DNA of 64,000 nt. Origin: Phallus indusiatus. Lineage: Eukaryota > Basidiomycota > Agaricomycetes > Phallales > Phallaceae. The notes beneath the pieces were generated by a model. It was not told where the DNA came from and made no database searches. It saw only the letters and a list, made by a program, of their open reading frames with translations. The position numbers and the translations under genes were made by a program. Each line of letters starts with the position of its first letter. Position 1 is the stretch's first letter. The DNA lies in NCBI GenBank assembly GCA_027605045.1, contig JAQFWX010000014.1:307391-371390 (forward strand). Reading direction: 5' to 3'. Shown in pieces: positions 1 to 11,105 of this stretch.

Positions 1-913
1 GGTATAAATAAAACTTCGACGCCATTCTATGCATAAATAGGTATGCTGAAGCATCAACTAGGGCCTTCTTCATCATTTGGGGACTGTTTTTCCCATGTAA
101 GCTTAAAGCCCTTACATCACGGGTCTGTCTAATTATTGACTATTATTAACTTCTTAGACTTTTATTTGCAGCTATTCACTACGTTGCACAATCTCCCGCA
201 GAAGCTAGCTTTTTATCAGGTAAGCCAGGCTCGGTCTACCTGTTTAAAAGCCACTAATTCAAGACTATCTTTTTTAATAGCTTACTATTCAAAACGCCGC
301 TTCTGTGTTCGGGCGTACAATTCCCAATATATTAGCTGACAAGTACGGTTCCATCAATGCCTTAATCATTTCTAGTTTTGGAACTGGTGTTCTTGTTTTC
401 GCTATGTTCGGCATTGCCGACGTGGGCGGTGTAATCGCTTTCTCCATCCTTTACGGATTCTTCTCAGGAGCAGGTAATTGTTGTTTTTGTTTTTCGCAAT
501 TTCCCAGCGTATATGCCCGTGCTTATACGATGTGCGCCCAGTTTTGTCGCTTTTCGTGCCGGTTATTGTCTCGTTCGCCACTGGGGTTCACGAAGTTGGG
601 TATGTACAGCCCCTCATCTTCGTATTCAATTAAATGCTAAAATTGAATTTCGTAAATAGTGCCAGAATCGGCGTCGCATATATTATCACTTGTTGGGCGT
701 TCTTAACTGGCACTCCGATTTCTGGCGCGTTGTTTATGGCTGGAGGTCGCTGGTTTAAGCCTATTATCTTCAATGGCGTATGTCTATCCCACTCCTCGGC
801 TGTTTCCTTTAATTCATTCTCGTATTTGCTAGACGGTTATCCTTGCTGGTATTCCCTTCCTATTAATCGCGCGCCATATGCAAGTTAAGAAAAAGGGCTT
901 GTGGAAAGTATGA
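1..913 (+). CDS. MFS monocarboxylate-transporter-like protein, 3' part only
   Basis: This is the C-terminal half of a membrane transporter of the major facilitator superfamily, monocarboxylate porter type, expected in the plasma membrane. The gene enters from the left edge, so the start is missing. Coding begins near position 60 and runs through short introns. Exons near 149-220, 291-472, 520-600, 660-780 and 836-913 give the residues FYLQLFTTLHNLP, then a stretch ending VIAFSILYGFFSGAG, then ITCWAFLTGTPISGAL, and finally a basic tail ending at TGA 911-913. Every segment aligns by eye with the complete paralogue at 22310-24201, including intron positions. No frame break was seen in the part present. 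Substrate cannot be read from the sequence; monocarboxylate specificity is a family name only. Confidence 0.8.
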
Positions 914-2046
914 TTAGTTGAAAGACTAGTTGACCCAATGAGACTCTTGTTATATGCTTCGCTCTCTCTTCCTCTTGTGAGCTCGATTCCTTGTTAAGTT
1001 ATTGTTCTTTCACTGTCATTCTTTGATACCATTGTACTGAAAACCATACACTACTTGAGGACTCTTTGCTATTAGTAGTTATTACATTATTTGACAATGC
1101 CTTCATGCTTATAGATCTGCTTACAAAAGATCTAAAAGAACATATATACCTACCTTTGTCGTCCAACCATATTTGATAGCTTAAAGGGGTTGAAAGGATC
1201 GGAGTTTCGTTTCGTATATTTAAATTGAAGATTGATTAGGAATGCATATCGAATGAGGCAATTAGGCGGAAAGGGGTCGATGTACAATAGTCACTAACAA
1301 ATACTGCGAAAGAAAATAGGGTTCTTGAATCCTTACTAGCAAATTATACCGTGTATTGCATTGGAACATTGTGCGGGAAACTATTTGTTCTACTTGGAAA
1401 TTAAGACAACTGAGACAAGTTAAAAAAAAGAACATCAGTAAAGCCATATGCGACGTTACGTTAGCCCGGAATTGAGCTGTCAAACCATGTCGAGCTAACC
1501 GCTCTGTCAATCATCGTGAGTACGCTGCCATCTAAGCCGAGTTAGGATGAAGCTATACTAGTATCAAGGAAATGTCACTGAGTGTTAATGTTTTTGATAT
1601 TTTCCACTCTGATAGGTCTGTCCTATGTCCGAATTACCTTTTGGGGACTCGGATACCAGCAAGTTTTTCTTGGATCGTGATCGCGATCTCGCCGGGGACG
1701 CAGTTCCGAATGAAGTTCGGGCTAATTTCCACAACTACGTTTTCAAACCTCACAGGTCGTTTATTCTTTTTTTTTGAAGTAATGAACGTAGTCAATGATT
1801 TTTACAGCAGGTTTATGACGGTATCGTAAGCTTTGAGTATATGCACGTGTGGGTTTGAACTTTGATGCTTCACGGAGTTGCTCACCGTGTCTGAGAAATT
1901 CTGGGTTGATTGATTCAAAGCTCATGCATCATGCATCATTACTTGACCCAATTTCATGGATACCAACTAAGATCTATCTCAGTCACTTGACTATTATAAC
2001 TAGCACTGTACACATTGTCCTTCCCATACTTTCTTAACCATCTGCC
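914..2046. other. intergenic, no gene recognised; holds upstream module copy 1
   Basis: I see no coding region with splice-consistent family similarity between 914 and about 1630. From about 1640 to 2046 the sequence resembles the stretches at about 4190-4560 and 4720-5108. All three share a block around 'ggggacgcagttccgaatg' or its variants, a 'tcaatga/tcaatcat' block and a 'gggtttgatgcttcgcagag' block. Confidence 0.5.
1640..2046 (+). repeat. upstream module, copy 1 (before DUF6533-A)
   Basis: This stretch directly precedes the start of the first DUF6533 gene. It shares ordered blocks with 4190-4570 and 4720-5108, including 'ggacgcagttccgaatg', 'caaacctc', 'gtcaatgat', 'gggtttga..tgcttc' and a final 'ttaaccatctgccatgtcc'. 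The spacing is the same as in the other copies, so this is a duplicated 5' region that probably contains the promoter of the family. Inference: it was copied together with the gene. Confidence 0.6.
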
Positions 2047-3692
2047 ATGTCCACGTTGATCGTGAACAACGTGCTTTTATCTGGAATAGAAGTCGATAGA
2101 TATTTATCCATTATTTCCGGCTGTAATCTGAGTGAGTCGATCTATACATCGCCCTTACTGTGTATTTCAACTTTGAACTTTCTATCAATTTCAGCCTCAG
2201 CGACTGCTTTGTTGTTATGGGATATTCTACTCACCTTACCTAAAGAAGTACGTGATTGAAAATAGAGGTCCTCGATGTTATGCTCTCCTCATCTGAATTT
2301 GGGGATAGGTAGTATATATGTGGTCGTGAGTTCCCTCTAGTCTGACAGGTTGAATCAAAGACAACGTTATTATGCCAGCTACAATCATCGAAAAGCGAAT
2401 TGGACTACTTTGTTTTATATTATTACTCGTTATGTACCCTTTGCTGTCAGCGTGTACGTCAGTTATACATTTGCATAATTCGTCTACTCATTCTTTTTTC
2501 TCCAAATTGAAAAGAACCTTTTTGTGCTTGCGGCTGGTCAAGGAGTATTCTCCCGATGGGGATCCCACATATCCTCAATATCTGAATACATTTGAGGATC
2601 TGCAGAAGTTCCTCTGGTTTTTCGTGCTGGCTTGTACTGAGATACTTTTTATAAAACGGAGTAAGCTTACTATCTACTAGTTTGATTTTTTATAACAGAT
2701 TCCAATGATCATCATCAGCCGTCGCATTGTATAACGGATCCAAAGTACTCTTCCGTATTCTAATCGGGTTATTTATTTGCGAAATGATTGCCGGTATTGT
2801 CTCTTTTGTTTTTTTGACTTTTGGGAAAATAGACTTGTGTAAGTAAACCGTCTCTTTCCCCGTTCACGTGACAAGGAGTATTGGTGCTTGTATTGTTTCG
2901 CAGATGATACTTTAACGAAAGTGCAGACAGGCTTCTTCTTCGGAGTCGAGGTTAAAGTGTTTTTCCCTGCAATAGCGTTTGCGTATGTATTTATCTACCT
3001 GATCTTGCATAAGTGCCCGATAACACCTCAACGATTTTCAGTCTGCCAGAGCTGGCATTTCAAGCCCTCTTAGTCCTTCTCATAATCAATAGAATACAGC
3101 GGAATTGGATGTTCCAGATAGGAGGTAACGATCTCCTCTCGATGGTCATTCGGGATGGTTTATGGAGCTATCTCTGTAACTTATGTACGTATGTCTGCAT
3201 ATACTATTCCCAGGAACAGTTTCTCAAGTAAACTAGGTGGATTGCTTATTCTCGTCATTCATCCTACATGGCTGAGCTTAACTATGGGCCAACCCAACCT
3301 TCTGTGAGTTTTAACAACTTTTCTTCATCCAACTTTGATCTATATTTATTGTATATTATCCATAAGATGGTCTTATGCTACCTTCTCAGTCACCGTAAAT
3401 AAAAATGATCAATCCGTACTAAAATTTCATCACTGACAAGCGATTATAGAGTAGCCGTTTAATTTTGAATATCCGCGCTGCAACTGCCAAGCGGGCAGAG
3501 GTGCCTAGTACTCCAAGCGTTACACAATCTCGTTTATCAATGATTCTCCAAGACATTCACACCTTCTTCACTTCTGGGTTGGATGAACTAGAGGAACCGA
3601 ATTGTCGGCATGCGCATCCATTTGATATTGATTCCGAGGTCGATCATGACATCCAAAGGTACCACTCCTCGAACGCCAAAGTCTTAGTCTAG
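2047..3692 (+). CDS. DUF6533-family multi-spanning membrane protein A
   Basis: A predicted integral membrane protein of the basidiomycete DUF6533 family; its function is unknown. Exon 1 is 2047-2131, exon 2 is 2195-2247 (ends TLPKE), exon 3 is a 17-nt microexon at 2309-2325 and exon 4 starts at 2379. Together they read through VVYMWS into YNHRKANWTTLFYIITRY, the family's signature segment. Later exons carry hydrophobic stretches (FLWFFVLACTEILFIKR, ALYNGSKVLFRILIGLFICEM). The last exon, from 3451 after 'ttatag', encodes SSRLILNIRAATAKR and a soluble acidic tail with the paralogue-conserved TSGLDELEE. Downstream is the tandem paralogue B. The start was chosen because the same MST/MPMST start is seen in B. 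Middle exon borders were not all fixed. Confidence 0.8.
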
Positions 3693-4189
3693 AGAACATA
3701 CCTTGCTAGGTTAATGTACATATATACCTATTCTGGCTATAATTTGACCTACATTTCCAACGAGTTTAGAAAATCGGAGTCCCATTGGCACTTCAAGAAA
3801 TGGAACGAACATTGATTAGGATTGTATACTTGGCCATGGGACAGTTTAGAGAGGAGTAAAATCATGAAATTGAGTCTCAAATAAAAAATGATAGCATTAT
3901 TTGACACTGCATAAGAACATCACGCAAAAGAATTGAACTCTTATTCCCCTTCGGGTCGAAATAGGACATTGGGAAAAATGCGGTGCAGGGGCTGTTCAAA
4001 ACAACGCCAAGCTACTTTACCGCTCTGTGAACGGTGTCTGCAGTATTTGATGAATATCCATTATTCAGAAATCTGGTTCGCAGGTGCGTGTGGATGTTTT
4101 TATTTCTCTGCAAGTACTACATATAGTATATATCTGGAGGAACTGATATCAGTAATTTTTGTATGCGTCATGATTGCATTGATATAGAC
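3693..4189. other. intergenic with a small CxxC-x10-CxxC reading frame
   Basis: After the stop of gene A the first about 60 bases match the region after gene B. Around 3978-4060 a plus-strand frame encodes CRGCSKQRQATLPLCERC, which has the spacing of the first half of a MYND-type zinc finger. No second half of the finger, gene start or splice sites are evident. It may be a decayed MYND relic like those near the other DUF6533 genes, or chance. Confidence 0.3.
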
Positions 4190-4620
4190 TGAGTCGAGCT
4201 GGTCTCGTACCAAGCCGAATGACGGAACTCTAACTGGTCTATAGGCTACAACTAGGTTTTCAAGCCTCGTATGTTGTTTATTTTTTGCATATTTTCTATT
4301 CGTTAATGCTTGAAATTCAGTCAATCATCTTTTGATAGCATATTTATCATGCCTTTTGAGTATATGCATGGGTTTGATGCAGCTTCGCAGAATCGCTCAG
4401 GCGCTTACATTAAATAAATGCAAGCAACGACTACCACTGTGTCCATCGCTTCGGCTGATTCAACTCAACATTTATCATCAGTCACTCAGCTAATATAATT
4501 ACCATGAAAATTTCCTTTCCATATGTACTTCATTAACCATCTACCATGTCCACACCGACGGTGATCCTAATTGAGTACTAGGTCCATCCTATTATTATGT
4601 CTGTGTTACTGTAACGTCCG
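4190..4620 (+). repeat. upstream module, copy 2, with an aborted DUF6533 start
   Basis: This is a second copy of the upstream module. It ends in 'ttaaccatctaccatgtccac', followed by a few codons resembling exon 1 of the DUF6533 genes (ATG at about 4545). A frame stop then appears within about ten codons and no further DUF6533 exons follow. About 100 bp further on the third module copy begins. It looks like a gene copy lost by unequal recombination that kept only its promoter and first codons. Confidence 0.5.
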
Positions 4621-4719
4621 AGTTCAAGTGCTATAGTTACTATAATTTTTTTGGGAAGTTATCATTTCTTGGGATATCAATCGGGCTTGTATGATTCATG
4701 ATTTCAATGATATTAGACT

Positions 4720-5108
4720 GAGCCCGATCGATCTCGTACGGGTACCAAGTCGGGGACGCAGTTCCGAATGGACTCAGAGCTCTAGTTGGTCTCTACAACT
4801 AGGCCTCCAAACCTCGTATATCATCCCTTTTTTTGAGAAATTTCTATTCTTTTAATGCTTGAACCTAGTCAATCATCTCTTGACAGCGAATTTATTGTGA
4901 GTTTCGTGTATGCGTGGGTTTGATGCTTCGCAGAGTCGCTGAGCGCTAGCTATAGCGCTCAACGTCAGCGTTAAAGTATTCATGCAACATGCATCATACA
5001 TCATTGTTTCAGACAATTCCATGGGTATCAACTCATCATCTATCTCAGCTACTCTCCTTTTATAACTACCATAAAATCGCCCTTACCATACTTCATCAAC
5101 CATCTTTT
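4720..5108 (+). repeat. upstream module, copy 3 (before DUF6533-B)
   Basis: This third copy of the module shares the 'ggggacgcagttccgaatg' block with copy 1 and the 'tctacaactaggcctccaa..cctcgta' block with copy 2. It leads directly into the start of DUF6533-B. It therefore combines features of both other copies, as expected for tandem duplication with later exchange. Confidence 0.55.
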
Positions 5109-6740
5109 ATGCCCATGTCGACCGTGCGCGGGTTTTTATTACCGCTAGAGCTCGACAGATATTTATCTATTATTACCGGCTACAATTTAAGTAAGCAGGC
5201 CTTTACATAGATGTTGTTATGTATTCAGCTTTCCGTTTTTTCGCAGTTTCAACGACTGTTTTGTTGTTATGGGATATTCTACTTACCTTACCCAAAGAAG
5301 TATGTGATTGAAAATGGAGACCCTCAATGCTCTCGTCACTGAATTTGCGGGTAGATAATATATATATGGTCGTAAGCTTCCCTTAGTCTGACTTACCGAT
5401 TGAACTAGGTGGAGATAACGGTAATATACCAGTTATGATTATCGAAAGGCGAATTGGACCACCTTGTTTTATATCATTACTCGTTATGTACCCTTTGCTG
5501 TCAGCGCGTACGTCAATCATACATTACATGCATTATCTACTCATTTTTTTCTCTTCAAATTAAAAAGAATTTTTTTGTGCTTGCGACTGATAAAGGAGTA
5601 TACTCCCAATGGGGATACCACGTTTCCCCAGGATCTAAATATATTTAATGATCTGCAGAAGTTTCTATGGTTTGTCGTGTTGGCTTGCACTGAGATACTT
5701 TTCATAAAACGGAGTAAGCCTATCCGCTTCTTTCTTTATAATGAAATCTAATCATCATCAGCCGTCGCATTGTATAACGGATCCAAAGTACTCTTCCGGA
5801 TCCTAATCGGTTTATTTATTTGCGAATTGATCGCTGGTATCATTTCTTTCATTCTTTTAGATTTTCGGGCAGTAAACATGTGTAAGTAAACCAGTCGCTG
5901 ACTCCCCTGTCTACGTGAATAAGACTGGGATTACCTTTACCATTTCGCAGATAGCACTATAGTAAAAGTACAGACAGACTCCTCTATTGAAGCTAAGGTT
6001 AGGGTGCCTTTCCCTGTAATTGCTTTTACGTACGTGTAGAATATGATCTAGGCATAAATCTGCCAATAACACAACTAAATATTTTCTGCAGTCTGCCAGA
6101 GCTTGCATTTCAAGCCCTTCTGGTCCTACTTATAATCAAGAAAATACACTCAAATTTTATGTTACAGTCGGATGATCTTGTCTCAATCGTCATTCGAGAT
6201 GGCTTGTGGAGCTATCTCTGCAACTTATGTATGTTTTCGTATACAATTCTTAGGAACGGTTACTCAAGGTAAACTAGGTGGATTACTTATTCTCATCATT
6301 CATCCGACATGGCTGAGCTTAACTATGGGCCAACCCAATCTTCTGTAGGTTTTAACAGCCTTGCTCTCCAATATTGATTTAAATTTACTGATTATCATCC
6401 ATTAGATGGTCTTATGCTACCTTCTCAGTCACCGTAAGTGAAATTGATTAATGCATACCAACATTTCATCATTGACAATCAATTGTAGAGTAGCCGTTTA
6501 ATTTTGAATATCCGCGCTGCAACGGCAAGGCGGACAGAAGTGCCTAGTACTCCTAGTGTTGCACGATCTCGTTTAACAATGATCTTCCAAGAGGTTCACG
6601 CCTTCCTCACCTCTGGGTTGGAGGAATTAGCGGGACCGACTCGGATGCATATGCATCGATTTGATATCGACTCTGGGGTTGAGCATGACATGCATGACAA
6701 CCGAAGGCACCACCCCTCGAATGATAGAGCCTTGGTCTAG
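5109..6740 (+). CDS. DUF6533-family multi-spanning membrane protein B
   Basis: Tandem paralogue of gene A, of unknown function and predicted to be membrane-embedded. The start MPMSTVRG uses ATG 5109 or the in-frame ATG 5115; the second aligns with gene A. The 17-nt microexon is 5355-5371 and reads IIYIWS when joined to the next exon, giving YDYRKANWTTLFYIITRY. Hydrophobic exons follow (FLWFVVLACTEILFIKR; ALYNGSKVLFRILIGLF). The last exon, from about 6487, gives SSRLILNIRAATARR and a tail with SGLEELAGP and a His-rich end. Intron positions match gene A throughout. No frame disruption was noticed, although not every middle splice site was fixed. Confidence 0.8.
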
Positions 6741-7177
6741 AGACCATACCGTGCTAGGTTAATGTACATATCCAAATCTACCTTACCCTGTCTATAAATT
6801 AGTCCACGTTCCTTGATCAACAGCAAAATAAAACACATCCCAGACGCGTCAGTTTTTAATTGGTCAAGATGGATGCCAGCTGAACTTGCCGAAATCAAAG
6901 TAGTGCTATATAAGGTACTGTATCCGCATTGATCCACGGCCCTTTACCCAATCATACACCAGAGATCTCAATTGTGACACGGTTTGGCTTAATCTATTCA
7001 AACGTTTCGACGATCCGGTTCTTTTCCGAGTAGCCGAATGATCCCGAAACCAGCCTTGAAATCTTCACATGCAAACACAGGCAAATGATCCCGGTCTAAG
7101 GCTTTCAAACCAACACACCCTACTATTTTAATGAAGTTGGATATCTTACCACTATAAAGGACCTGTACACCCGCACC
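6741..7177. other. intergenic between DUF6533-B and the hydrolase
   Basis: The first about 80 bases continue the similarity to the 3' flank of gene A. The rest, up to the hydrolase ATG at 7178, shows no gene. It is presumably the hydrolase promoter; no clear TATA element was chosen. Confidence 0.4.
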
Positions 7178-8507
7178 ATGACTTCCTCCTCTAATCTTAT
7201 TATCAAAACTCACATACTTGAATACAAAGCCCACGCGAAAAAACCGCCCTTGAAAGTCGTGGCTGAGTCGTATACAATTGAAGGGAATGCGAAGGATCGG
7301 AACGCCGAGAGTTTGACGCTGATATTGACTACGGGAATTGGTGCAGGTATAAAGGCTTATCATTTTCTTTCTCTCTCGTAAAGATCATGTACGAGCGATA
7401 ACTTGGGATGTTTTTCTGATAGGCACTGAAACATGGATTCCAGTCATCCGACGACTTTATGGTTTGCAAGCGCGCAAGCAGAGTACGATTCATATAGAGA
7501 CCGTTTGGACGATCAATAGTCCGAATCAGGGTCAAGGGGCCATTCTTAATGAACAAACATTGAGGGATCATTATTCCGACGTTTGTAAGTAGATTGGATT
7601 ACTTGTTCTTGATGGTGCTTGTGAAACTAAGATTGACAGGGCAACTCAGCTACTATGGGAAGGGCCTGCAAGCAGTGTTTTCTTCTGGGCTAATCAACTT
7701 CCGTTCTTCAAAAATTGCTGCTATATCACATTCTGCGGGAATAGGTGCCTAGTAAGAACAATCTCGTTCTGTCCTACGAGCTATTGAAAAGACGAGAATG
7801 CGTGCTTTTTTCCCGTAGCATAACAGCCGCTCCAGCCAGCGAACGAATCCCGTACAGCGTTCTTATCAGTGTAGAGATGGGGATAGTACCTCGGAAAAGC
7901 GAATTCTTCCTCCGGAAATTGTCCAAAAGCCTCAATCCCAGAATCATGGCCCGGGACGACATATGGTCCAGCAAGGAAGAAGCTATAGAATGGATGAGAA
8001 AACACAATCCCAGAAAGTATTGGCATCCAGAAATATTACAGGCCGTTAAGGCACGTTATTTTCCCCGTTATTACGTCAAAAAACTGAGCCAGTTGGAGAA
8101 ACACATGCTGAGTTTCCTCATAGGATTATAGCCTCCGGGACTTGCCCACACATGAATATCCAGATAAGAAAGGAGTTACGACATTAACATATAAGGGACA
8201 AGAAGCCGCTGCTTTTCGTTGTATAGAAGAAAATCTCTTTTGCGCGGATGAGCTTTCGAGGTTCTGCGCCTCGATACCTGTCCATGCCATTTGGGGACAG
8301 CGCAAAGATTTCTGGTGAGACATTTAAGCCAGGTTTCAATTCAAGGATGTGCAATTATGTACTGTCTTCTTTTTTAGGCCGAAAGAAGTTCAGGAACAAC
8401 TTTGCGATCCTTCGGAAGGGAGGAAAATGGCATCCGTACATGAGGTTCCAGGCACCGGACATTGGGCAAGCGGAATGCTTCTTTGCACTGTTCCTGAACT
8501 AATATAG
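7178..8507 (+). CDS. alpha/beta hydrolase-fold protein
   Basis: Probable serine hydrolase of the basidiomycete alpha/beta-hydrolase group that starts with a 'xxLxxxAHxxKPPLKV' segment. Exons by eye: 7178-7346, 7423-7584, 7640-7744, 7797-8050, 8124-8314 and 8378-8507. The product begins MTSSSNLIIKTHILEY and has GTETWIPVIRRLYGLQ. A nucleophile elbow reads SHSAG (the usual form is GHSxG), and a late VPGTGHW segment supplies the probable catalytic His. The intron at 8051-8123 starts with GC (AAG|gcacgt) and ends in AG, giving EILQAVK-DYSLRDLPTHEY, which matches the family. The frame stays open only with the 52-nt intron 7745-7796 removed. Substrate is unknown. Confidence 0.8.
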
Positions 8508-9011
8508 TGTCATTATAGCTTGTTCAAGAGAAACCGGACGAGATATCAATGATAATATTCAAAATACTGCAAGAGACCTTCCAGGCTAAGCAAACAGCAT
8601 CGGCTAAACTTTAAGGCTTGTTTATTGTTGAAACCTATAGCACTCAGCTAGATTTATCGCGGGAACATATTTATCACCTCTAGATTTACGTTGTTTTTCC
8701 GTCTTTATTGAACATGTAATCTTTAATGCTAGCTGTTGTGGCAAAAAACAAGAGTGTAAGACTTGGTAATTACGTAAGCAGCTTGCGTAATGTAAACTCT
8801 TTACTCACTGCGGGTGACTCGGCGCCGTCGCACCTCCACTGGCAACGCATCACCATAACTTTAGAAGTCGACTTCGGACTACTACGGAGTGCCAAAGTGA
8901 CTCTTGCGGTCCCTTCTCATGACACGTGTTTGGAGTCATTCTGTCATTGATGAACGTTCTAACGGGGTATAAATACCCGGTCAATATATGAGCATAATGT
9001 TCACCAGAACG
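8508..9011. other. intergenic; promoter region of the first AAA ATPase
   Basis: No coding region. From about 8770 to 9011 it resembles 10870-11105, upstream of the second AAA gene. Both contain a GC-rich patch, an 'acacgtgttcgaagtc'-like block and a TATA-like element. Confidence 0.5.
8967..8978 (+). promoter_or_regulatory. TATA-like element of AAA ATPase 1
   Basis: The sequence 'ggtataaatacc' is a near-palindromic TATA box about 35-45 bases ahead of the start codon at 9012. The duplicated region before the second gene has 'cataaatacc' at about 11060, a similar distance ahead of its start. The conservation between the copies supports a regulatory role. Confidence 0.5.
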
Positions 9012-10584
9012 ATGTCTACTTCCATCGAAGCCACCAAAATTCTCGACGAATTCCTTCCTGACGCATATTCTGCCCCAACATCCTTTCCAGCATACACAAC
9101 AGTGTTGCAGCTCAAAGAACAATATCCGAATCATCAGCACCTTTTCCTCAGAGATGCTCAATTGCCACTCGTGCAATATCTAGCATCGCAGGGCATCGAA
9201 TGTCGCATCTCAGAGAGACTTACAACCCATGCATTTCAGGGGAAACTGTCCGACGAGTTGACATCTCAACTCCATATTGGCGTAATCGATTTCGTGTGGA
9301 TGGGGACAGCCTTCCAGCTATTCAAGTTTAGATGGCCAGCTACACGCATGGAGACGACACTGAATGCTCTAGTGTTTCTTGCACAAGGAGAAACCAAAGA
9401 AGAGAAAGATAAGCCTGGAATTGAACTCATTACGAAGGCGTATAAGTGGAACTTGGAGATACGAGAAGAAATATGGTGCTTTTCTGGGGGATGTTGGACT
9501 AAGGACAGCAAGCTCTATCAGGCCATCCAAACTTCCGATTGGGACAGTCTGGTCTTTGATCAAGCATTTATAGACGGACTCAAAAGAGATACAGAAACGT
9601 TTTTCTCAAGTAAAGAGATATATCGCTCTCTAGGCATCACTTGGAAACGAGGATTATTGCTACTGGGTGCGTGTTTTTGCAATTTTTATGATTGCCATTG
9701 AAAATCTCACGATATGGTGATAAGGTCCTCCTGGAAATGGGAAAACGGAAGCTGTCAAGGTTTTGCTCAAAGAAGCAGGTATCCCAGCTTTATACGTTAA
9801 ATCGTTCCGGACACACAATGTGCGTTTATTCCGTCAACATATCAAGTTATACATGTGGTTAATATCTCTAGTAAAGGGTTCTGAGGCTGGCATTAGGGCC
9901 ATTTTTGAGTTCGCAAGACAAGAAGCACCCTGTATTCTTGTTCTCGAGGATCTTGATTCTATGGTGGTACCGGAAGTCCGAGCTTTCTTCCTCAACGAGT
10001 TAGATGGCCTCGTAAGTTTCCATTCAATCTGATGATGAACAAACAAACATTCATTTCTCAAAAGGAACAAAATGACGGCATTCTCACTATCGCGACGTCT
10101 AATCACCCCGAAAGAATTGATAGTGCAATTTTGAACAGGCCTTCCCGATTTGATGTCAAGTATACATTCGGTTTACCTAGCAAGGACCTTCGAAAGCTCT
10201 ATATTGAAAAGTGGACGCAAAAGGCTACTAACCTGTCCGGTATCAAATTCTCCGATACTTTCATGGAAGAAATTGCTCAAGACACAGACGGATTTTCTTT
10301 TGCGTTCATGAAGGAATTGTATGTATCAATCTTTTCTTCTAATAACACGAGCTGACAATGTCAAATTGTGTTGAAGATTCGTGTCGTTCTTATTGCGAGT
10401 AGCTCACGATAAAGCGGCGAAGAAAGAGATCCCTATTGAAAGCTTGATGAGGGTTCAAGTTAAAGAACTTAAGGTACAGATTGAAATGGGACATGACATC
10501 GCCGAGCCACAGTCATCACCACAACGAAGAGGCCCAATGAGGACAATAGTGGCTCAACCAATGCAGATTATGGAAAGCTGGTAA
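9012..10584 (+). CDS. AAA-type ATPase 1
   Basis: P-loop ATPase of the AAA family, probably a hexameric remodelling enzyme; the substrate is unknown. Exons: 9012-9666, 9725-9819, 9877-10011, 10065-10318 and 10377-10584. The N-terminal about 215 residues are family-specific and carry no domain I recognise. The ATPase core follows: Walker [10 protein letters not shown] (split by the first intron), Walker [11 protein letters not shown], sensor-1 region IATSNHPERID and the NRPSRFD segment expected to hold the arginine finger. The C-terminal lid is short. The start ATG 9012 (MSTSIEATK) was preferred over an upstream in-frame ATG because the paralogue at 11106 begins with the same MSTS. No signal peptide or membrane span is evident, so it is probably soluble. 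Confidence 0.85.
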
Positions 10585-11105
10585 ACTCATGGGAATTGGA
10601 GCAGGTCCAGGGTCCAGGACCAGTTGACGTTATTTAAATCTCTTACGGTATTATCACGTATCACGTCAGTCTAAACAAACCAAAGTTGTAATCTGAATAC
10701 TAAATTTAACCATTGTTTCATTTCAATCAATTGACAATACAGGCGCTCCAAAGCTGAGCGCCGCTGCCTCCGCAGAGCTTGTGCTGAACCTAGCTTCCTG
10801 TTGCTCCAGACACCAAACCTAACTTTGTTATCTGGTGCAAAAAAAAGGGAAGATCCTCAGTAATTACCAATTATCTTGCGTGATGTATCTCCCTGCCGGG
10901 CGCGGAGGCGCGGTCGCACCAAGAACTGCACCACTTACAGTAATAGATGCCCTCAGCATCAAACTACGGATTGTCAAAGTGACTCGATAATGCGGTATCT
11001 TCTCATAACAACACGTGTTCGAAGTCGTTATCCGCTCACCAATAAACGCTCTACATAACATAAATACCTGGTCAAAATATTACGACTATATTGCAGACAA
11101 AAAAA
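10585..11105. other. intergenic; promoter region of the second AAA ATPase
   Basis: No gene. The last about 230 bases are a diverged copy of the region upstream of the first AAA gene. The shared blocks are a GC-rich stretch near 10900, 'acaacacgtgttcgaagtcgtt' near 11010 and 'cataaatacctggtcaa' near 11060. The duplication therefore included the promoter. Confidence 0.5.

Noticed and set aside
3465..3692. Independent small gene with start at 3465
   Set aside because: The frame opens upstream at an intron acceptor and matches the last exon of the DUF6533 paralogues.
7740..7800. Apparent frameshift after SHSAG in the alpha/beta hydrolase
   Set aside because: Removing a 52-nt intron (donor gtgcct, acceptor gacgag) restores the frame into ECVLFSRS and a family-like strand.
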